NCBI GenBank assembly: GCA_025738555.1
Contig: JAOVFP010000007.1
Coordinates: 1,116,001-1,180,000, forward strand
DNA: 64,000 bases
Source: Cyathus striatus
Taxonomy: Eukaryota; Basidiomycota; Agaricomycetes; Agaricales; Nidulariaceae
Direction: 5' to 3'
Positions within the stretch are counted from its first letter, which is position 1. Each line of letters opens with the position of its first letter. Positions 56,881 to 64,000 of this stretch are shown one piece after another. The translations under genes were made by a program, and so were the position numbers. Under the pieces are notes generated by a model that was not told where the DNA came from, ran no database searches, and saw only the letters and a list, made by a program, of their open reading frames with translations.

Positions 56881-56901
56881 AAGCCCAGGGCCCATAACCC
56901 T
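56881..56901 (-). promoter_or_regulatory. Primer-binding site matching an initiator-tRNA anticodon stem-loop
   Basis: Directly inside the 5' LTR the minus strand reads AGGGTTATGGGCCCTGGGC. The reverse complement of the eukaryotic initiator tRNA-Met anticodon arm contains AGGGTTATGAGCCCTG, so the match is nearly perfect with one substitution in that window. This points to priming by a 5' half-tRNA as in Drosophila copia, rather than by the tRNA 3' end. Confidence 0.75.
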
Positions 56902-57203
56902 TGTTAGAAATCAAGCCCAGATAGTAGCAGACCAAGACACACAGAGATGAGTGGTGAGACTACTCAGAGGTTATACCACAAGGTGGTGGTTAAAGGGAAA
57001 GAAAGGATCATATATTTTGTGTGTTGTTCAGGTTTATATACCTGACATACTGAATATACAATGATGTAATGATAATAGAAATGAATTATACTATAGAGTA
57101 CTTTACTGTATTCTGATCATTCTGATAATGATCAGCCAATCAGGCCAATGTGTTTGGCTTGTTTGGCAAGGGGTTCTGCTGCTTGGTCAGTGGAATCTTA
57201 ACA
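56902..57203 (-). repeat. Copia 5' LTR
   Basis: 302 bp, same ends as the 3' LTR. Differences noticed by eye are GACTACTCAG versus GATTAATCAG and CAGTGGAATC versus CAGCAGAATC. Confidence 0.95.
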
Positions 57204-57209
57204 AATACT

Positions 57210-58818
57210 ACCTGGATATAAACTGCTGTAGAGTTATAGTTTTATAGACACAGTGATTCGTCAACCTAACACATGAAACACAGTACACTCAAAGGCTGAG
57301 CAGGTACCCAAACAAACCTAAAATGGAGCATGCTGCATGACTCACGGACCTGATTCCCTGGGACCTGGAAGTGTTTAGAAGAAGAACCTTGGGAAATTAA
57401 GCAATACATGGAAGTATACACAGCTGATTGATTTTATTCCCACTACCTTTTAAGGTAGTTGGGTATTAGGGACATTTGAGCTGCCGGATACGGTAATTTG
57501 AGGATCTTGGATAAGATCTTAACCTGATTGGTTGGAGTCCTCTCTGAATTCCTGTGACGGTTGTGACCAGGTGCTCACTGGTAACTTGCGATCATTTTCA
57601 CCAGCAAACCAATTTTATACTTCAACGTCCAAATGTTCTATATTCAAGTTCAACACTGACTTGATGTCTGCCTAATGTCTATATGTTTTTGCCCACATCT
57701 CAATTTACTAGTGACCATTTTATCTTAAATGCTTACTGTTCCATAACGTTGCAGAACATCATGCAGTCCTCAACCCAACGATAGTTCCATAATTGTTCAT
57801 TCTCGATAGCAAATACAAACTTCTGTGGTAAGTGTTCCTTGGGGCTCCCAGTGTGCCTGGTGTGTACATCACCGGGTGGAATTTTCTGGGAAACTGATGT
57901 TTGGTCAGCATCCTTCTGCTCACACTGTTCACGGGTCATACACCACCAGCACCACCAACAAGATCACTCATATTTATGGTACATCCGATCTCCTCTGATT
58001 TCCTTCCTGTATTCCTGTATTCTGCTGATGACAATACTGCATAGTATGATATAAATTCCCCATGTCTCCATCCCTCCAGCTGGAGGTGTAATTTCGGAAT
58101 GAGGGTCTTAGGAACATGTGTATACATGAAATCTTATCTGCAGCCTACACAATGTATTACAAGTCTTACAGGGTAGACTGGCTGATCTGGAAAACAGGTC
58201 AATCTTGTACTACATAGCCCCATCCCATCTAGTGTGTATTCGACTTTCCTGCATAGAGCTGTCGTTGTTTCTGCCCACTTCTCTGTCACCGTCACGCTTC
58301 CAAGTCTTATCCTTCAAAACATGAATTCATACAATACTTGAAGTCTTTTTCCAGTCCTTTTCACTGATTTATGTATTTATCCCCCTACAAAACCTCTGCA
58401 GGGTTTCATTCATTGGACCTTGGAGCTTTATCAACAGGGATGTTGCCTGGGGAAGGTGGATGTGGATGTGTAGTGGATGACTACAGGAAATGGATGAGGC
58501 TCGCCTGTGATTGGTTGGATTGGATACAATAAGCAGTAAGTGCTCAACGAGTACAATACCCTGTATGTTTCTCTTTCTCACTTAATTCCACAGTGTACTG
58601 ATGTTCTCTCAATGCTGTTACAGTGAGACCCTCCCGACTAAGAGACCTATGTATCGATACTATCTCTATGCTTTCAGGGTGAGACTCTGCTGACTTGGAC
58701 TATAATGCGCAGACAAGTAACAAGGTATCAACTATTGATGTAGGAGTGTGACTGCAATACATGTTCTGAATTTGAAATTCATAAATCTAAAGAATAAAGA
58801 GATTATGAATGAATTGAG
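57210..58818. other. Unassigned, largely AT-rich region
   Basis: Starts with the original host flank of the solo LTR. Several short ORFs on both strands, none with a recognisable product. No repeat was recognised within it. Confidence 0.4.
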
Positions 58819-59329
58819 TCAGTACTTTACACTCCCCCCCTTCACCATGAATTCACATGAATTTCACATGAAAGGCAGAAATTCACATGAACTTCACATG
58901 AATATCACCAATTTAGAGTATATTTCTCATGAAATTCACATGAAATTACATGAACTTCATGTGATTTTAAATATTTTCTAAAAAGCATAGGTTCATGAAC
59001 TTTCATGTATTTTAGGTGAAATTAAAGTGAAAATATAGTGAAATTCACATGAAAAATTGAGTGAAATTCATTCAAAAATATGGAGAAAATGAATTTATTT
59101 ATTGATCATGTGACTAATTTACATATTACAAAGCAACAATAATATTACATAATATCCCCCAACTTCCTGCCCTTGCACTCGATGTCCCATCCCCTGCTTT
59201 CCCACGCCTCCCGCCCCTCTGCTCGCTGTGCGCCTCATCCCGCTTGCTATCCCGCCCCTCCCGCCCTGCCATCCCGCCCCTCGTGCTCGCTGTGCGCCTC
59301 CCGCTTTCCCACGCTCTTGTTGTTACTGT

Positions 59330-59465
59330 ATTGGTTCTTGATAGAGAAAGAGGAGGAGGGAAGGAGTGAAATAGAGGAGGAATGAGGGTGGAAGGATAAA
59401 AGAGTGGAAGGGAGGAAGGAGGGAGGGGGAGAGGGAGGGGGGAGAGGGAGGGGAGAAGGGAGTGA
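59330..59465 (+). repeat. Polypurine (GA/GGA) low-complexity tract
   Basis: About 130 bp of almost pure purine with GAGG, GGAA and GGGA units, inside the palindrome-rich element. Open frames on both strands here are compositional. Confidence 0.8.
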
Positions 59466-59606
59466 GTGATAGTGATGTGGCAAGAAGCAAGAATCAACAA
59501 TGGTGCGACGTGTTTTGGTCATGTGATATGTCAATCATGTGACAACGTATTAGAAAGCGGAGGGTTGATGGGGGTATATAGTGTGGGAAATAACTTTTCT
59601 ATACAA

Positions 59607-59695
59607 GTTCTTATGGTGTAGTGGTTAATTGCTGTACTGTGGGAAAACTATTAGTCATCACTCCGAGACTGTTGGTTCAATTCTGACTGGAGTCA
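59607..59695 (+). other. tRNA-like segment with Pol III A and B boxes
   Basis: TGGTGTAGTGGTTA (59614 on) fits an A box of the tRNA-Val/Glu type and GGTTCAATTC (59674 on) fits a B box. The five T-stem pairs GTTGG/CTGAC can form. The acceptor stem does not pair and the D stem is poor, so it is not a functional tRNA. It may be a tRNA-derived (SINE-like) promoter relic within the element. Confidence 0.35.
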
Positions 59696-60074
59696 TTATT
59701 TACTATGTACATTTATTTTTATTATTAGTAAGCAACACTATGAAATACAATTGAAGCTCATTACTATTGTATAAGCTCCATGTGAATTTCTGGTGAAATT
59801 TACGTGAACTTCACCAAGTGACATGAAAATTTGGTGAAAAATTTCATGTGAAGATCAAGTGAATTATTCACCTGAATTCACATGAATTGGTGAAGTTCAT
59901 GTGAAATTCATGTGAAATTCAGGTGAAATTATTAGCAGTGTTCTCACTGAAATTCAGCAAAAATAATGCAAAAAAGTTCACCTAAATTTCACATGAACTT
60001 CACATGAACTTCACCAATTCATGTGAATTTCACGTGAAATTCACATGTAAGGGGGGGGGGAGCGTAAAGAGCTC

Positions 60075-61343
60075 AATTGAGTAAATTAAAGTGAAGGAAT
60101 ATACATACCCTGTTCAAAGCTGATTTGTCCAGCACTGGACCAATTTGGCGTTATGTTTCAGATCTATTTGCAACTTCAAATTGAGGACTTACATGTCTTT
60201 TATTTTCTTGTATTATTTTCTATCTCTACACAAGCTCTGTTGTAGAGCATGTGTTTCGCCTGCACTACAAAACTGATGATTTTACTAATTTCATTATCAT
60301 AAGCACGCGAGCATTATTTTCGTTATGTAATCAGCTGATGCATGTGTCAATGTGCTGTTCGTGCGTTCTCTCACTTTCTCCCTTCAATGCTGACACTCCT
60401 ATATCACCCTCAATGCTGCTATTACTCAACAGGACTCAAGATTGTTGGTATCCTGCATTACCAAGACCTGCTGAATACTATAATCTGCTTTACCAAAGGC
60501 CGTGTCACCACTCCCTATGTCTCTCCTCAGCTTTTATTCTTTAAAATTTCTTTCTATTCATCGGTATGTTCTCTGTTTCATACCTTACCATTTTCCTACA
60601 TAAATCTATGATTTCAATACTATTAATTTCCATTTTATCACCCATTCCTCATTAAGTACATTCTTTATTTTAATTTTATATAAAATCCCTGTACCTACAC
60701 ACTTGCAATTCAGTTAACATTTATCCCCCTCTCTCGACACCTTAGAACACTCAAGGTTGAACAGATGTTCACTGACTTGCTAAATTATTTCTTTGTTTAG
60801 GCATCAGCGCACCTTTTAACTCTACACTGTCATTCCATGTAATGTAATAATTGAATTGGTTTTTCAGCTCTAACACCTGTCCATCACGACTAATCATCTT
60901 GCCATAAGTGGCAATCACTGGGGTTGGTAGTGGGCTTTGCCGCTTGTCAGCCCTATTCCATTATTTATGTCATGCATGTGGGTGTGGGTCCGATTTGTGG
61001 GTGCAAATAGGCATATTCAAAAGTCTATACCTTGACCTATTTTTCGTGAATCACTGGTACAAACCATGATAGCAGAGTTTAGCATTTCGACCAGAATGTG
61101 TGAATTGTCGAAATGAATGTTTACTCACTTTAGTGAGAGCTATAAGTGAACACATAATAATAGGAGTCCATAGTTATAGGACACACAACGCCCTATGAAC
61201 TGGTGCCTACTATATCTAATACCAATAATGCAGCATACATCAGCGTGATCCTAGCATGATTCATTTGTTTATCTTTTGATTGTGCCTATCAATCTGGCTC
61301 TGGAATAAGTATAAAATGCAGCCCTTCGAAACACAGCTCTACA
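60075..61343. other. AT-rich intergenic region
   Basis: Pyrimidine-rich ORFs at 60251-60611 have no domain. Nothing else recognised before the F-box-like relic. Confidence 0.4.
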
Positions 61344-61880
61344 ATGCCATGCCTTCGCCATAAGAAGTTTTTTTTCCTGCCTGAGATTGAAGATGAAAAT
61401 TTCCAATGGGTATTCTCCATGTGTCCTATTCATTGTAACGTCGTGCGTTGGGCTACAGTCTCCAGATGGGTAAAGCAGTGGTAAGTCACTCCATCAGCCT
61501 GGACCATATCCAAATCTTGATGTAAAGGATACTCAGTATCGAGCCAATATTATACAAAACTCTCAGGTTTTATGGTAATAGTGCAAGATATGGATTCAAT
61601 ATTGACAAAATATACAAGTTGGTTCATGAAAATAAATTCAAATTTACTCTCAACTCAAAGCCTCAATCTTTCTTTCACAAGAATGTGAAAAATGTTCTCC
61701 TTATTGCTTCAGTATCCAAGGAATTCATCTCATAACTGCTCTCTATTTGCACTGGCATTCAGCATCTATATTTTTTTGGTTTTGAACTAAGAAGTTGATC
61801 ACTCAGACTATTTCCACAATGCCACTCCGCTCACTCGAAGCTGATATATCAATGCTAGACACATTGGTCAGGTAGAAACA
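61344..61880 (+). pseudogene. Third F-box-like paralogue, truncated relic
   Basis: ATG at 61344 with FFFLPEIEDENFQWVFSM matching FFFPPEIEDEIFQHVV of the intact gene. After a GTAAGTC donor and intron, IEPILYKTLRFYGNSA and SKPQSFFHKNVKNVLLIASV and LLSICTGIQHL parallel its second exon. A stop (TAA) splits KEFIS-LLSICTG, and more stops follow. The homology ends near 61870 before the leucine-rich half. Opposite strand to the other two copies. Confidence 0.75.
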
Positions 61881-62199
61881 AGGGTGCTCCGGGATTCAAA
61901 AAAAAGAACTAGGGTCCAACTTTTCTAAATCAACCTGCTAGCGGACTCCCCCCCCCTCCCCCATTACATAACAATTAAATATTCTAAATTAGGAAGGTAT
62001 AGTACACACATAATACTCACAATGTCACACCAAGCTTCAACCTACTTCCATGTTCTTTTACCACCTCATCCTTCACTAACACTGCAAGCTGCACAAATCC
62101 ACTTTACAGGGATATGATTAAAATCTGTGACACATTCTGGATGGTACTGAAGAAATTACATAATGAGTAAAGGATTATTTTTCTAGAAGAAAGGTAACA
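61881..62199. other. Spacer
   Basis: Contains a CCCCCCCC-rich stretch near 61945. No gene recognised. Confidence 0.4.
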
Positions 62200-63745
62200 C
62201 ACCAATCAAGTCACCAGATACTGGAACTTTGATGTATCATTTGCAGTAATTAGCGTAACAGTGGGATGTATAACTAACAGTAATTACAGTAGGCACTGAT
62301 GTATCATTTGCTGCAATTATAGGTGGTATTCCATGCATACTGAGACCAAACTGAAACACCCCATGATCTAGTAATAGATGTGCAAGTTGCAACATCCCGA
62401 CGTAGCCTACTGGTATATAGTATTTGGAACTTCTTGCAGTGCACAGTGCACATCAATTCATTAATTTAAATTTCATAATCACGCTGGTCAGCCCTTAATT
62501 CTTTTCACCAGATCTACTTGTAATATTAAATTGACAAAGTTAAGTATGTTGCTTCCTTATGATAGTATGTTTTTTCTCCTTAACCAGATATGTTTTCTGG
62601 TACTTCCATAATTCTTTAAGTCAATAATCAGACCTCATTTCCAGCTTTGTATAATACATAAATATTTAGGTATGTCAAGAAGAGGGGAAAAATGCTGAGA
62701 AATGTGATGCACAAAGGCTCAACAAAGGCTGCAGACACAGCGTTAAAGGGCCCTAGGATGCAGGGCGAGCGAACTTCAAGTGGTAAGGCGCTAAATCTTG
62801 ATGTTACATTAAATGGTAAATGGAAGTGTCTGTTTTAATCACGTGGCACATACCTTGGCCAGAATTTACGTGCCGGAAGAACTGTATTATAAGGAGGTTT
62901 TTGTAGCAGTAAAACATAGGAATATAGTGTCTCCCATAGGTCCCACTTCTCCAAAAAAGCGAAATATATTCATTTATATGCTATAATCTATGTATTCAAG
63001 GTACTAGATAATGTACAAAGCTATTTTTTAGTTTTGGTCAGACGAAAATCCTAAACTCATACACACTCATGCTTTGGAGCATAGAGAAGTCATTATATTT
63101 TAATTGCCAGATGCATGTAGCATACAACATATTTCAACAAATATTTTAAGTTGAAAAAATGACATATTTAGTCAACCTTGTCATCTATCCTTCATTAAGA
63201 AAAATACTAACAAGTGTAACAGTGTCTGGCTGGATGATTTCACAATGCTTACAGTAATGAGTTTTGAAAGCAATTTAATTGGTATCACTGTCAAAATATG
63301 AAGCAAGCATTTCTTACATGTAATCAATGGATTTGGGTGTAGTGCATAGTGTGAAACAAACAGACAAAAGAATATACATAATTTATGGATGTGGAAATAT
63401 TATATTTTTTGCATTTCAAAGTGGATACAATGTGAAGCCCTAAAGAAGCACAATTCATGGAACACGTTAAATTAATGAGCTAGATTTGCACTAATTTTAG
63501 TGCTGTCAAATTGGAAGTGTGCAAGGGTGGGCTGGCGGGTGTAAGGTGTATAATCTATTACTAAGAACTTTTAGAACGGTGTGTATGTAACCATTCCATC
63601 AGCTTCCATCAAATCTATTTCCTACCTGGGAGCCCTCAGCAATTGCTGCATTTATACATCTCTCACTTACAGTAATCACTGCAATTGATACATCACAGGT
63701 CTGTTGCAATTACTGCAAATGATGCATCAAAACCATGGTATTGCC
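62200..63745. mobile_element. Probable inverted-repeat element with GATG(T/C)ATCATTTGCAGTAATT termini
   Basis: GATGTATCATTTGCAGTAATT begins near 62231 and its inverted copy (with one change) lies at 63708-63728. A second pair, GATGTATCATTTGCTGCAATT near 62302 and AATTGATACATC near 63683, nests inside. The repeat arms are about 80-100 bp and imperfect. The ends and target duplication are not resolved. The AT-rich core has no recognisable coding content. Confidence 0.45.
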
Positions 63746-64000
63746 TGATCAAGTTTCACAGCCTTTGAACTTACACTCAACACTTTCAGTACTGGAAAGA
63801 TCAACATTGCAAAGCTGGTAACACCAGGCTATGAACAGAGGGGGTGCTTGTAACCATTGCCAGATTGCATGTTCCTTTTGGCTTTGTGAAATAACTACAT
63901 ATAGTGATTTGCTTAAGCACAGACATTTCTGATACTTTATCACACTTAGGCTCAGCTTTTACATCACAACAGGATTTCTTGCCAACATAATTGGTGAAAA
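63746..64000. other. Window end, nothing recognised
   Basis: AT-rich sequence without a supported feature. Confidence 0.4.

Larger units (their letters stand above)
51463..57203 (-). mobile_element. Ty1/copia retrotransposon, nearly complete
   Basis: Two 302-bp LTRs (51463-51764 and 56902-57203), both TGTTAG...TTAACA, with about four mismatches seen by eye. The target duplication is AATAC (51458-51462 and 57204-57208). The internal region has a primer-binding site next to the right LTR, a repeat-rich leader, one polyprotein frame of 1,464 codons with gag, protease, integrase, RT and RNase H in Ty1/copia order, and a purine-rich tract before the left LTR. Only three in-frame stops are present. 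The insertion is young but not obviously active. Confidence 0.97.
58819..60074. mobile_element. Palindrome-rich inverted-repeat element
   Basis: Subterminal CTTTACACTCCCCCCCTTCA at the left (58825 on) pairs with the reverse complement CTTTACGCTCCCCCCCCCTT at the right (to 60069). AATTGAG occurs at 58812-58818 and 60075-60081, a possible 7-bp target duplication. The outer 200-280 bp on each side consist of many copies of TTCATGTGAA/TTCACATGAA, which is itself palindromic, so each arm can fold. The centre holds a GA-rich tract (about 59340-59465) and a tRNA-like segment. A shorter relative lies at about 17865-18075. Confidence 0.7.

Noticed and set aside
59607..59695. A functional tRNA gene
   Set aside because: A and B boxes are good, but the acceptor stem does not pair and the D stem is poor.

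Overview
The window looks like part of an Agaricomycete (mushroom-forming basidiomycete) nuclear genome. The reasons are short introns of about 45-60 nt with GTRNGT donors, a DUF6533 membrane-protein gene, a DUF6570-type Helitron replicase, and type II membrane glycosyltransferases. It is a transposon-dense accessory region with few clean host genes. No rRNA, convincing tRNA or CRISPR array is visible.

Layout. From 1 to 13 kb there is mostly repeat: two non-autonomous inverted-repeat elements (1.9-2.25 and 3.3-4.2 kb), a small spliced gene of unknown function (2.5-2.9 kb), a degenerate GC-rich dispersed repeat family (5-8.3, 11.6-12 and 15.2-17.4 kb), and two F-box-like paralogues. One paralogue is intact (12.0-13.0 kb); the other is decayed and split by a 1.67-kb transposon (8.5-11.5 kb). 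A five-exon quinone-oxidoreductase-like gene lies at 13.5-14.8 kb. A GT18-like glycosyltransferase gene, probably broken, lies at 18.2-19.9 kb and its start codon touches a retroviral-type LTR. A DUF6533 gene lies at 22.55-23.99 kb.

The 23.9-43.7 kb block is the most unusual part. About 0.6 kb (3' end of the DUF6533 gene, spacer, last codons of a membrane-protein gene) occurs twice in inverted orientation and flanks 27.16-39.72 kb. Each arm has an element with 9-bp target duplications at the identical site, but the two elements point the same way although the arms are inverted. Inside are a truncated DDE transposase fragment, four tandem minus-strand paralogues of an unrecognised protein family, a defective Helitron replicase, and an intact gene for a single-pass membrane protein. 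A fifth member of the unknown family lies in a 1.27-kb Helitron-like element at 42.1-43.4 kb. That element's terminus recurs at 27.44 kb, and the related sequence at 20.1-20.4 kb supplies its empty site.

From 43.8 to 47.7 kb there are two minus-strand surface-glycan-type genes: a PC-esterase-like gene with a frameshift and an O-fucosyltransferase-like gene whose 5' end is triplicated upstream. From 51.2 to 57.2 kb a nearly intact Ty1/copia retrotransposon (minus strand, TSD AATAC) sits at the exact edge of a related solo LTR. The remainder (57.2-64 kb) holds palindrome-rich elements, a third F-box relative and unassigned AT-rich DNA.

One theme joins the transposon ORFs: nearly every premature stop seen in them is TGA, several at positions where arginine is expected. 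This suggests CGA-to-TGA change at methylated CpG rather than random decay.
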